Assembly (NCBI GenBank): GCA_015222065.1
Contig: JADFUQ010000440.1
Coordinates: 1-9,759 of the forward strand
Source: Bacteroidota bacterium
GTDB lineage: Bacteria > Bacteroidota > Bacteroidia > Bacteroidales > VadinHA17
Length of the DNA: 9,759 bases
Direction of reading: 5' to 3'
The notes under the pieces are model-generated. The model made no database searches, was not told where the DNA came from, and was given only the letters and a program-made list of their open reading frames with translations. The first letter of the stretch is position 1, and each line of letters begins with the position of its first letter. This document shows positions 1-6,967 of this stretch, in pieces. The translations under genes were made by a program, and so were the position numbers.

Positions 1-2154
1 ACAGAGAATTTTTATATGCAGAATAACAGTAAGGAGATGTATAAGGTGACGGATGAGCTATTTTTCATAATTGATGAGAAGCAGAATTCCATTGAACTTA
101 CTGAAAAGGGGATTGACCTGGTAACAACGTCATCAGAGGATTCTGAATTTTATATTCTTCCTGATGTTGGTTCTGAGATTGCAGATATTGAAAAGTCAGA
201 TATGGATGAAGCGAAAAAGATCAGGCAGAAGGATGAATTGCTACAGAATTATGCTGTTAAATCGGAGAGGGTTCATACTATGAACCAGTTGTTTAAGGCA
301 TATACACTCTTTGAAAAAGATGTTGAATATGTGGTTATTGAAAATAAAGTTAAAATAGTTGATGAGCAGACAGGACGTATCATGGAGGGCAGACGATACT
401 CAGATGGTTTGCACCAGGCTATTGAAGCTAAGGAACATGTAAAAGTAGAAGCAGCTACACAGACATTCGCCACTATTACCCTGCAGAATTACTTCCGGAT
501 GTATCATAAATTGGCTGGTATGACCGGAACAGCTGAAACCGAAGCAGGAGAATTGTGGGATATCTATAAACTTGATGTAGTAGTAATCCCAACTAATGTA
601 TCTATAATCCGGGATGACAGAGAAGATTTTGTTTACAAAACAAAACGCGAGAAGTATAATGCGGTTATTGACGAGATTGTAGCACTTGTTAAAGCAGGCA
701 GACCATCATTGGTAGGAACAACATCTGTTGAAATTTCAGAACTTCTTAGCAGAATGCTTAAAATGAAAGGAATAACCCACAATGTTTTAAATGCGAAGCT
801 GCACCAGCGTGAAGCGGATATTGTTGCAGAAGCCGGAAAAAGCGGTGTAGTTACCATTGCTACTAATATGGCAGGACGTGGTACTGATATTAAGTTATCA
901 AAAGAGGTAAAGGAAGCTGGTGGTCTGGCAATCGTTGGTACCGAAAGACATGAGTCAAGAAGAGTTGACCGCCAGCTACGTGGAAGAGCCGGAAGACAGG
1001 GAGATCCTGGTACTTCGCAATTTTTTGTATCACTTGAAGATGATCTGATGCGGCTTTTTGGTTCTGAACGAATTGCCGGTATAATGGACAGGATGGGACT
1101 TCAGGATGGTGAAGTTATCCAACACTCCATGATAACGAAATCTATCGAAAGAGCGCAGAAAAAAGTAGAGGAGAATAATTTTGGTATAAGAAAAAGACTA
1201 CTTGAATATGATGATGTAATGAACTCACAACGTGAGGTAATATATAAAAAGCGCCGACATGCATTGTTAGGAGAACGGCTGAGTGTTGATATTGCCAATA
1301 TGATGTATGATGTGTCGGAAAACCTTGTTGAGGAGTATCATAGTATCGGGGATTTTGAGAATTTTAATTTTGAACTCATTCGCTCTTTTTCTATGGAATT
1401 TCCCATGGACCAACAAGAGTTTATAAAAGTTTCTTCGGATGAAGTTGTTCAGTCTATGAATAAAATGGTTATCGAAACATATAAGCGAAAAGAGGAAACA
1501 ATTGCAGCCCAGGCAATGCCGGTAATAAAGGATGTTTATGAGAAACAATCACATGTTTATGAAAATATTGTGGTGCCGGTTACAGATGGGTTAAAGGTTT
1601 ATCAGGTTATTACTAACCTTGAAAATGCTACAAAAAGTGAAGGGAAGGAGCTGGTAAAATCATATGAAAAGACTGTTATTCTGGCAACTTTTGATGAGGT
1701 ATGGAAGGAACACCTTCGGGAAATGGATGAATTGAAGCAATCGGTACAGGCTGCAACTTATGAACAAAAAGATCCCTTATTGATCTACAAATTTGAATCT
1801 TTTGATTTGTTTAAAACAATGATCAATATGGCGAACAAACAGGTGATTGCTACGCTGATGAAAGGACAGCTTCCAATACAGGATCCCAAAAAAGTACAGG
1901 AATCCAGGCAGCGCAGACGTCTGGATATGAGCAAATACAGTACTTCAAAAACAGGAGTGGAATCCTATGGTGCAGGGGCTTCTCAACGGGGAGATACTCA
2001 GGACAACGAAGAAAAAAAATCGCAACCTATCAGAATAGGTAAGAAAGTTGGCCGGAATGATCCGTGCCCCTGCGGAAGCGGAAAAAAATATAAGTATTGT
2101 CATGGAAGACCGGGAGCTAGATCAGATCAAATACCGATTCAGCCAAATGTATGA
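1..2154 (+). CDS. secA: Preprotein translocase ATPase SecA, C-terminal part (5' end outside window)
   Basis: SecA is the cytoplasmic motor that pushes unfolded preproteins through the SecYEG channel using ATP. The frame is open from base 1 with no stop, so the Met at 16 is internal and the N-terminal nucleotide-binding half is missing. About 717 codons are present. Visible in order: the end of the first motor domain and the preprotein cross-linking domain (roughly 1-480); the second motor domain with NMAGRGTDIK (865-894) and the arginine-finger motif RQLRGRAGRQG (starting at 970); the helical scaffold with IRKRLLEYDDVMNSQRE (about 1180-1240); the wing region with DEVWKEHLREMDELKQSVQ (from 1693); and a zinc-binding tail with Cys at 2065, 2071 and 2098 followed by His at 2101 (CxCx8CH), which binds SecB or ribosome in known homologs. 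A short tail follows the zinc motif. The gene stands alone here and is convergent with dapA. Identification is very secure. Confidence 0.98.
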   Translation, partial: TENFYMQNNSKEMYKVTDELFFIIDEKQNSIELTEKGIDLVTTSSEDSEFYILPDVGSEIADIEKSDMDEAKKIRQKDELLQNYAVKSERVHTMNQLFKAYTLFEKDVEYVVIENKVKIVDEQTGRIMEGRRYSDGLHQAIEAKEHVKVEAATQTFATITLQNYFRMYHKLAGMTGTAETEAGELWDIYKLDVVVIPTNVSIIRDDREDFVYKTKREKYNAVIDEIVALVKAGRPSLVGTTSVEISELLSRMLKMKGITHNVLNAKLHQREADIVAEAGKSGVVTIATNMAGRGTDIKLSKEVKEAGGLAIVGTERHESRRVDRQLRGRAGRQGDPGTSQFFVSLEDDLMRLFGSERIAGIMDRMGLQDGEVIQHSMITKSIERAQKKVEENNFGIRKRLLEYDDVMNSQREVIYKKRRHALLGERLSVDIANMMYDVSENLVEEYHSIGDFENFNFELIRSFSMEFPMDQQEFIKVSSDEVVQSMNKMVIETYKRKEETIAAQAMPVIKDVYEKQSHVYENIVVPVTDGLKVYQVITNLENATKSEGKELVKSYEKTVILATFDEVWKEHLREMDELKQSVQAATYEQKDPLLIYKFESFDLFKTMINMANKQVIATLMKGQLPIQDPKKVQESRQRRRLDMSKYSTSKTGVESYGAGASQRGDTQDNEEKKSQPIRIGKKVGRNDPCPCGSGKKYKYCHGRPGARSDQIPIQPNV

Positions 2155-2201
2155 TAAAAGCGAGGCTATTCAAATCCCTACAACTCAACTTATTCAACTA
2201 C

Positions 2202-3083
2202 TCAACCACTCACCTCTTCAACAGCCTGCTTTATCTGATTGTAAACCTGGCGTGAAACAGGAGTCAGGGGAAGCCTTAGTTGATTCTGAATAAGCCCGAT
2301 ATTGCTTAAAGCAGCTTTTATTCCTGCAGGATTACCGTCGGCGAATAATAAACTTATCAGATCAAAAAATTTATAGTGGATTTCACGGGCTGCTCTGAGA
2401 TTATTATTTATTGCATAATTTACCATTTTCGACCATTCTCCCGGATAAGCATTTGCAAGAACAGATATTACACCACTGCCGCCAGTTGAAATAATTGGTA
2501 GTGCAATTGCATCATCGCCGGAAATAATTTGAAAGTCTGGCGGAGCATTTTTAATGATCTGCATAATCTGGTCTATATTACCGGATGCTTCTTTTACGGC
2601 AACAATATTTTTTACATCATTTGCAAGACGGATGGTGGTACCGGCATCAATATTTATACTTGTCCGTCCGGGAACATTATAAATGATCACAGGAACAGGT
2701 GAAGCACCTGCAATAGTTTTGAAATGATTATATAAACCTTTCTGGGATGGTTTATTATAATAGGGTGCAACTGAAAGAATTCCATCGATTCCATCAAACT
2801 GGTTTTGGGTGATACTATCAACAATTTCCCTTGTACAGTTTCCCCCCATTCCAATTACAACCGGAACTTTACCATTATTGATCTCTATTACATGGTCAAT
2901 AACAGCTCTTTTTTCATCTTTTGATTGAGTTACTGATTCTCCGGTAGTACCCAGAACAACCAGGTAATCTATATTATTGTTAATGAGATGCTCAACAACC
3001 CGCCCCAACGACCTGAAATCAATGCTTGAATCATTCTTAAAAGGGGTTACTATAGCAACACCGGTACCTCTGAATTTATCCAT
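2202..3083 (-). CDS. dapA: 4-hydroxy-tetrahydrodipicolinate synthase
   Basis: DapA condenses pyruvate with aspartate semialdehyde, the first committed step of the diaminopimelate/lysine pathway, in the cytoplasm. The 293-residue product has the usual family length and forms one TIM-barrel domain. Expected active-site residues are visible: the GTTGES motif at 45-50 (Thr46/Thr47), Tyr135 in IIYNVPGRTS with Arg140, and the Schiff-base Lys164 in VAVKEASGN. The start is the ATG at 3081-3083, followed by the typical opening MDKFRGTGVAIVTPF. It is the last gene of the minus-strand group, 43 bp after the conserved hypothetical, and may share its transcript. No separate promoter is obvious. Related barrel enzymes (N-acetylneuraminate lyase, KDG aldolase) share the fold, but the combination of TTGES, YNVPGRTS and the lysine context favours DapA. 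Confidence 0.96.
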   Translation of the reverse strand: MDKFRGTGVAIVTPFKNDSSIDFRSLGRVVEHLINNNIDYLVVLGTTGESVTQSKDEKRAVIDHVIEINNGKVPVVIGMGGNCTREIVDSITQNQFDGIDGILSVAPYYNKPSQKGLYNHFKTIAGASPVPVIIYNVPGRTSINIDAGTTIRLANDVKNIVAVKEASGNIDQIMQIIKNAPPDFQIISGDDAIALPIISTGGSGVISVLANAYPGEWSKMVNYAINNNLRAAREIHYKFFDLISLLFADGNPAGIKAALSNIGLIQNQLRLPLTPVSRQVYNQIKQAVEEVSG

Positions 3084-3126
3084 AATTACAATTTATTGCA
3101 TGGTTTTTCTTTAAGAATCTGTTTTA

Positions 3127-3699
3127 TTAAATGTTCATCAAACTTGGGGACAGCTCAGGCCGGTTGATTACCTCAAGATAATGGCTGGTTTGTTCAATCA
3201 AGTATTTCAGGTCTTTATCTTTATTTATTCTGATCATAAAGTCATAGTAATTATTGGGTTCTTTGAATTTTCCAACTTTAAACCGTGACGGAGAGAGAGC
3301 CATAATGTATTTAAAAAGATAATCGTTGTCAAGACTGAAGTCGATAACTATATCAAATTTTTCATTCAAAAACCTTTCAACCTCAGGATTCGCTGGTTTT
3401 CCGTACCAGTTAAGTGATTTTTTCAGGAAATATGAAAAATTCTTTTTCAATAAATATTCGTTTGGTGCATCTTTATCATTTACAAATCCAAGTACTTTAA
3501 CTTCTATTCCTCTGTCCTGAATATCTTTTACAAAACCGGAAACTTGTCTGTAGTCATCCTGTTCGGTAGCATTGAATACTATTCCAATTCTTTTGGCAGT
3601 TTTGAGATTGTGGACCTTTTTTGTTCGTCTGGAATGTTTTAATTTCTTTTTTAAAACAAAATTGCCAATGACAAGCTGTATTTTCAAATATATGTTCAC
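3127..3699 (-). CDS. Conserved hypothetical protein, DUF6913-like
   Basis: A 190-residue protein of unknown function. It begins with a short partly hydrophobic stretch and then a strongly basic segment (KKKLKHSRRTKK, 17-28). An alternating strand/helix pattern follows, with likely strands at RIGIVFNA (37-44), IEVKVLGFV (65-73) and FDIVIDFSL (115-123), suggesting a small Rossmann-like alpha/beta fold. Other likely conserved spots are LNWYGKP (96-102) and the SRFKVG segment (138-143). No signal peptide, confident membrane helix or catalytic motif is seen. The start codon is GTG at 3697-3699; an in-frame TAA lies four codons upstream and no ATG intervenes, so the real start is this GTG or further inside. 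I recall proteins of this type as a Bacteroidota family (DUF6913) found near dapA and ligA, as here; the family name is from memory. The gene sits 109 bp after ligA and 43 bp before dapA on the same strand. Confidence 0.8.
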   Translation of the reverse strand: MNIYLKIQLVIGNFVLKKKLKHSRRTKKVHNLKTAKRIGIVFNATEQDDYRQVSGFVKDIQDRGIEVKVLGFVNDKDAPNEYLLKKNFSYFLKKSLNWYGKPANPEVERFLNEKFDIVIDFSLDNDYLFKYIMALSPSRFKVGKFKEPNNYYDFMIRINKDKDLKYLIEQTSHYLEVINRPELSPSLMNI

Positions 3700-3781
3700 A
3701 ATGCAAGTTTAAAAAATTGTTGCTTCATTTTTGCCATGTTGCCAATATTTTTTATTACTGACTTAATTTGAATTAGAAATC

Positions 3782-3804
3782 CACATTCTTTGATGATGAA
3801 TGTG
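3782..3804 (-). terminator. Possible weak terminator hairpin just after ligA
   Basis: A perfect 7-bp inverted repeat, CACATTC (3782-3788) and GAATGTG (3798-3804), flanks a 9-nt loop, 5 bp past the ligA stop codon. On the minus strand it is followed by GGATTTCTAATTC, which is only moderately T-rich, so it may be a weak or partial terminator, or a 3'-end stabilising hairpin between ligA and the downstream genes. Its position fits such a role; its strength is uncertain. Confidence 0.4.
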
Positions 3805-3808
3805 TCCT

Positions 3809-5815
3809 TTACTGAATCATTTTTAAGAAATCATCTTCGCTAATAATATCAATGTTTAGTTTCCTTGCTTTTTCTTTTTTGCTGGGCCCCATATTATTTC
3901 CAGCAAGAAGATAGTTGGTTTTGGAAGAGAGGGAACTCGCATTTTTACCACCGTTTTTCTCAATTATGTCTTTGAGTTCATCTCTTGAATGATTTTCAAA
4001 TGTACCTGAGATGACAATATTAAGTCCTTCCAGTTTAGAAGATCTCAATTCTTTTTCATCTTCGCTTAATTCAAATTTTAAACCATATTTTTTAAGTCTG
4101 TTTACTATTTCGAGGTTTTCAGTTTTTGAAAAGAAGTCTATTATGCTTTGTGCTATACGGGTTCCGATCTCGTTAATATCCATCAATTCATCAAAACCGG
4201 CGTTCATAAGTGCGTCAATTGACCGGAAGTTGTTTGTCAGGGTTTTAGCTGCCGTTTCGCCTACATGCCTGATCCCCAAACCGAATAGAACTCTTGAAAA
4301 AGAAACATTTTTTGATTCTTCGAGACCATTAATGATGTTATCTGCTGATTTTTCGGCAAAACGTTCCAAAGGGATAAGTGTTTCTTTTTTAAGTTCATAA
4401 AGATCGGCAATGCTTTTGATAAACCTCTTTTCATACAATAGATCAATAGTCTCTTCACCCAATCCATCAATATCCATTACTTTACGACTCGCAAAATGGG
4501 TAATCTTTCCTTTGATCTGTAGTGGACAGCCTGTTTCATTGGGGCAGTAATGTTGAGCTTCTCCTTCTTTCCTGTTTAATTTCGATCCGCAACCAGGGCA
4601 AAAGTCAATAAATCTGATGGCTGTGCTCCCCGGTTTCCGTGCTGATCTATCAACTTCAATAATCTTGGGGATTATCTCACCTCCTTTTTCAATAAATACT
4701 GTATCACCGTAGTGCAGGTCAAGGAGCTTTATCTGATCGGCATTATGCAGAGAAGCTCTTTTAACAGTAGTTCCTGCAAGGAGAACAGGCTTCAGATTGG
4801 CAACAGGAGTAATTGCACCGGTACGTCCTACCTGGAAATCAACAGAAAGCAATTGTGTGACTGCCTGTTCTGCTTCAAACTTATATGAAATTGCCCAACG
4901 TGGTGATTTTGCAATGAAACCAAGCTGTTTTTGATTGCGGTAAGAATTTACTTTAAGTACAACACCGTCTATATCAAAAGGGAGCCCCTTGCGTTCAGTG
5001 TCCCATTTACTGATGAAATCAAAAACTTCATTAATTCCTTTGCACTTTGTAATGTGAGGTGATACTTTGAACCCCCAGCTTTTTGCTTTTTCAAGGTTTT
5101 CAAAATGTGAATCGGAAGGAAGTTGATCACACAAAAGATGATACAGAAAGCAGTCCAATGGCCGTTTTGCAACAATAGATGAATCAAGCATTTTTAATGT
5201 GCCTGCTGTAGTATTACGGGGGTTGGCAAAAAGGGTCTTCCCTTTCTTTTCCATTTCAGCGTTAAGCTTGCTGAATCCTTCCCTGGACATGAATATTTCT
5301 CCCCTAATCTCAAACAATGGCGGGTAATTGTCGCCTCTGAGAATAAGAGGGATGCTTTTAATGGTTTTAACATTAGCGGTAACATCATCACCCCGCTCAC
5401 CATCGCCTCGCGTAACAGCTTGTTTGAGCTTTCCGTCTATATACTGTAAACTTATTGCAGCGCCGTCATATTTCAGTTCACAAATATATTCGAAATCGTT
5501 GCCAATAATCTTTTTCACACGGGTATCAAAATCATTCAACTCATCCTGAGAGTAAGTATTTCCCAAGGAAAGCATAGGATATTTGTGCTTTTTCTGCACA
5601 AATACCTGGTTTCTGTCATCACCAATTCTTTGAGTGGGTGAATTCTCGTTATAAAATTCCGGAAATCTTTTCTCAAATTCAATCAAATCATTCAGCATCA
5701 TATCATACTCAAAATTGCTGATCTCCGGCTGCGATAATACATAATAGTTATAATTATGCCGGTTAAGCTCCTTTCTGAGTCTTAATATCCTTTCTTCTGC
5801 TTCCTTTTTATCCAT
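3809..5815 (-). CDS. ligA: NAD-dependent DNA ligase LigA
   Basis: LigA seals nicks in duplex DNA during replication and repair, using NAD+ to form an enzyme-AMP intermediate. The 668-residue product is full length for the family. Domains in order: the NAD-binding Ia domain (about 1-70, with HNYNYYVLSQPEIS); the adenylation domain, with Lys115 of the KYDG motif (115-118) as the AMP-accepting residue, plus TRGDGERGDDVT (135-146) and the DGVVLKVN segment (283-290); the OB fold (about 320-400); a four-cysteine zinc finger (Cys406, 409, 424, 430); the helix-hairpin-helix region (about 440-580, including GIRHVGETAAK); and a C-terminal BRCT domain (about 594-668, GLNIVISGTFEN). It starts with ATG at 5813-5815 and is divergent from the B12 operon. 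It is probably the first gene of the minus-strand group. No good promoter match was found upstream of it. Confidence 0.98.
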   Translation of the reverse strand: MDKKEAEERILRLRKELNRHNYNYYVLSQPEISNFEYDMMLNDLIEFEKRFPEFYNENSPTQRIGDDRNQVFVQKKHKYPMLSLGNTYSQDELNDFDTRVKKIIGNDFEYICELKYDGAAISLQYIDGKLKQAVTRGDGERGDDVTANVKTIKSIPLILRGDNYPPLFEIRGEIFMSREGFSKLNAEMEKKGKTLFANPRNTTAGTLKMLDSSIVAKRPLDCFLYHLLCDQLPSDSHFENLEKAKSWGFKVSPHITKCKGINEVFDFISKWDTERKGLPFDIDGVVLKVNSYRNQKQLGFIAKSPRWAISYKFEAEQAVTQLLSVDFQVGRTGAITPVANLKPVLLAGTTVKRASLHNADQIKLLDLHYGDTVFIEKGGEIIPKIIEVDRSARKPGSTAIRFIDFCPGCGSKLNRKEGEAQHYCPNETGCPLQIKGKITHFASRKVMDIDGLGEETIDLLYEKRFIKSIADLYELKKETLIPLERFAEKSADNIINGLEESKNVSFSRVLFGLGIRHVGETAAKTLTNNFRSIDALMNAGFDELMDINEIGTRIAQSIIDFFSKTENLEIVNRLKKYGLKFELSEDEKELRSSKLEGLNIVISGTFENHSRDELKDIIEKNGGKNASSLSSKTNYLLAGNNMGPSKKEKARKLNIDIISEDDFLKMIQ

Positions 5816-5918
5816 AAAATAATTTTTACCAAAAGAACTAATAAATCTATGAAAAATCCTTGAATCTGTTATTAATACTATTCACAATTTTACATAATTA
5901 TCAAAAATCTATTAAAAA

Positions 5919-5930
5919 TTGAGAACTCAA
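5919..5930. promoter_or_regulatory. Short inverted repeat overlapping the -33 element of the B12 operon promoter
   Basis: TTGAG-AA-CTCAA has perfect 5-bp arms around a 2-bp centre, with a further AAA/TTT symmetric pair outside after a 2-bp interruption. Its left arm supplies the TTG read as the -33 element. It could be an operator or chance in AT-rich DNA. Only the symmetry and position support it. Confidence 0.25.
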
Positions 5931-5949
5931 AATTTATTTTTTACTTTTG
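5919..5949 (+). promoter_or_regulatory. Bacteroidota-type promoter of the B12 operon
   Basis: TACTTTTG at 5942-5949 matches the Bacteroidota -7 consensus TAnnTTTG exactly, and TTG at 5919-5921 lies 20 bp upstream, within the normal -33 spacing. Transcription would start around 5953-5957, exactly where the pairing segment of the riboswitch begins. That agreement between two independent signals makes the call stronger than the short motifs alone would. Confidence 0.75.
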
Positions 5950-6037
5950 TGACATACTGGTGGAATTTCATAATTTTGAAAAATCCTTAATAAGGGAATC
6001 CGGTGTAAATCCGGAGCTATACCCGTAGCTGTAAACC

Positions 6038-6053
6038 TTAAAAAGCTTTTTAA
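6038..6053. repeat. Perfect 16-bp palindrome in the riboswitch variable arm
   Basis: TTAAAAAGCTTTTTAA reads the same on both strands and lies between CTGTAA and the B12 box. In RNA it would form a small peripheral hairpin in the arm closed by ACCTT/AAGGT, though the centre must open to make a loop. The conserved riboswitch core does not require this sequence. Confidence 0.6.
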
Positions 6054-6066
6054 ATCCTCGCCACTG

Positions 6067-6081
6067 TCCGCCTCAGGCGGA
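6067..6081. repeat. GC-rich near-palindrome TCCGCCTCAGGCGGA
   Basis: Arms TCCGCC (6067-6072) and GGCGGA (6076-6081) flank a TCA loop, giving a strong GC-rich hairpin in otherwise AT-rich leader DNA. It sits exactly between the B12 box and GGGAAGG, a place where cobalamin riboswitches tolerate variable hairpins. Palindromes of this CCGCC-type are, from memory, common as scattered intergenic elements in some Bacteroidota; whether this copy is one of a family cannot be judged from one window. Confidence 0.65.
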
Positions 6082-6128
6082 TGGGAAGGTATAAAAAAAC
6101 ACTTTTCTTGAACTTATCTGTAATTAAC

Positions 6129-6965
6129 ATGAACAAAATATTTTTATTTATTATCGCTGTAATCTTAGTTATCTCATGCAATAATTATCCTAATACGAAT
6201 AAAGATGTCATTGAAAACGGAATTAGAATAGTTTCATTAGCTCCATCTATTACAAAAGAACTTGAAAGTTTTAATATGACAGAGAATATTGTGGGAGCTA
6301 CATCATATTGCGATATTTCAAAGAAAAATAAAGAACTTATCGTGGGTACTGCTACAGAAGTGAATATTGAGAAAATTCTGCTCTTAAATCCTGATATTGT
6401 AATTGCATCGGGTTTAACCAAACAAACTACCATTAATACATTAAAAAACAATGGTATTGCAGTACATTTCATAAAAAAAATGCAATCATTTGACGATATA
6501 TGCAATCAAGCTATTGAGCTTGGTACGTTGGTTGGAAAAGCTGATTTAGCCCTTTCAATTGTGAAAAGATCAAGGCAAAGGGTTGATAGTATGCAAAGTT
6601 TAATTCCTTCCCGGCATAATAAGCTCAAAGTGTTTTTTCAAATCGGAGCCAAACCTATTTTTACAGTAATTCCCAATACATTTATGAATGATTATATTAT
6701 ATTTTCCGGTTGTGAAAATCTGGCGGCAGATATGGATAGGGGAACCATAACAAGAGAAAGCGTTTTGCGACGAAATCCTGACGTAATATTTATTGTAACC
6801 ATGGGGATTGTTGGTAATGAAGAAAAAAAAAAGTGGGAAAGTTATGCTGAGTTGAATGCGGTAAAAAGCAAAAAAATATTTATTATTGATTCAAATATAG
6901 CCTGTACGCCAACGGTTTTGTCATTTACTGAAACGCTTGAACAGGTTATAAAAAAAATATACTGA
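6129..6965 (+). CDS. btuF: Corrinoid ABC transporter substrate-binding lipoprotein BtuF
   Basis: This is the periplasmic binding component of the vitamin B12 ABC importer. The 278-residue product begins with a lipoprotein signal peptide: Met-Asn-Lys, a hydrophobic run, then the lipobox VISC with the lipidated Cys17. The mature part is a class III binding protein: RIVSLAPSITKEL (33-45), VGATSYCDI (55-63), VNIEKILLLNPDIVIASG (78-95) and a C-terminal lobe with RRNPDVIFIV (214-223). The frame can be read back to an ATG at 6081, but that codon lies within the riboswitch and would put 16 extra residues before the signal peptide, so the ATG at 6129 is chosen. It is the first gene of the operon, directly under the riboswitch. 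The family also binds iron-siderophores and heme; the riboswitch and neighbours favour corrinoids. Confidence 0.93.
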   Translation: MNKIFLFIIAVILVISCNNYPNTNKDVIENGIRIVSLAPSITKELESFNMTENIVGATSYCDISKKNKELIVGTATEVNIEKILLLNPDIVIASGLTKQTTINTLKNNGIAVHFIKKMQSFDDICNQAIELGTLVGKADLALSIVKRSRQRVDSMQSLIPSRHNKLKVFFQIGAKPIFTVIPNTFMNDYIIFSGCENLAADMDRGTITRESVLRRNPDVIFIVTMGIVGNEEKKKWESYAELNAVKSKKIFIIDSNIACTPTVLSFTETLEQVIKKIY

Positions 6966-6967
6966 AA

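Larger units (their letters stand above)
5955..6122 (+). ncRNA. Cobalamin (AdoCbl) riboswitch in the btuF leader
   Basis: The conserved core is plain: GGGAA (5994-5998), then a hairpin TCCGG/CCGGA (5999-6003 with 6011-6015) carrying the GGTG...AA element. Next comes a second hairpin GCTA/TAGC (6016-6019 with 6026-6029) whose loop contains CCCG, then CTGTAA (6029-6034), the B12 box GCCACTG (6060-6066) and GGGAAGG (6083-6089). ACCTT (6035-6039) can pair with AAGGT (6086-6090) to close the variable arm. The outer stem is my inference: TAC (5955-5957) with GTA (6120-6122) and GGT (5959-5961) with ATC (6116-6118). The usual 3' block (AGACCTGCC-like) is badly diverged, reduced to something like ATCTGTA. 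The element ends about 6 nt before the btuF ATG, so ligand binding most likely blocks translation initiation; no terminator hairpin with a T-run lies between. It controls a B12 uptake operon, as expected for this class. Confidence 0.9.

Noticed and set aside
16..18. ATG at 16 as a true start of secA
   Set aside because: The reading frame is open to base 1 and the protein lacks the whole N-terminal motor half, so this is an internal methionine of a gene cut by the window edge.
2048..2293. 81-codon plus-strand frame running across the secA end into dapA
   Set aside because: It overlaps the secA zinc-finger codons in another frame and the antisense of dapA, has no recognisable content and no start signal.
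3711..3753. AAAAAATTG ... CAATATTTTTT inverted repeat upstream of the DUF6913-like gene as a terminator
   Set aside because: The stem is almost entirely A-T with a bulge and a long loop, so it is unlikely to terminate transcription.
4011..4400. 129-codon plus-strand frame antisense to ligA
   Set aside because: Shadow of a strongly conserved ligA region; the translation is serine/leucine-rich low-information sequence typical of antisense frames.
5816..5918. ligA promoter on the minus strand
   Set aside because: Candidates such as TTCTTTTG or TAAAATTG each miss the TAnnTTTG consensus and lack a TTG about 20 bp upstream, so no promoter is annotated although one must exist nearby.
6081..6128. 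In-frame ATG at 6081 as the start of btuF (16 residues longer)
   Set aside because: This ATG lies inside the conserved riboswitch element (it abuts GGGAAGG), and the extension would place basic and polar residues before a normal lipoprotein signal peptide that starts at 6129.
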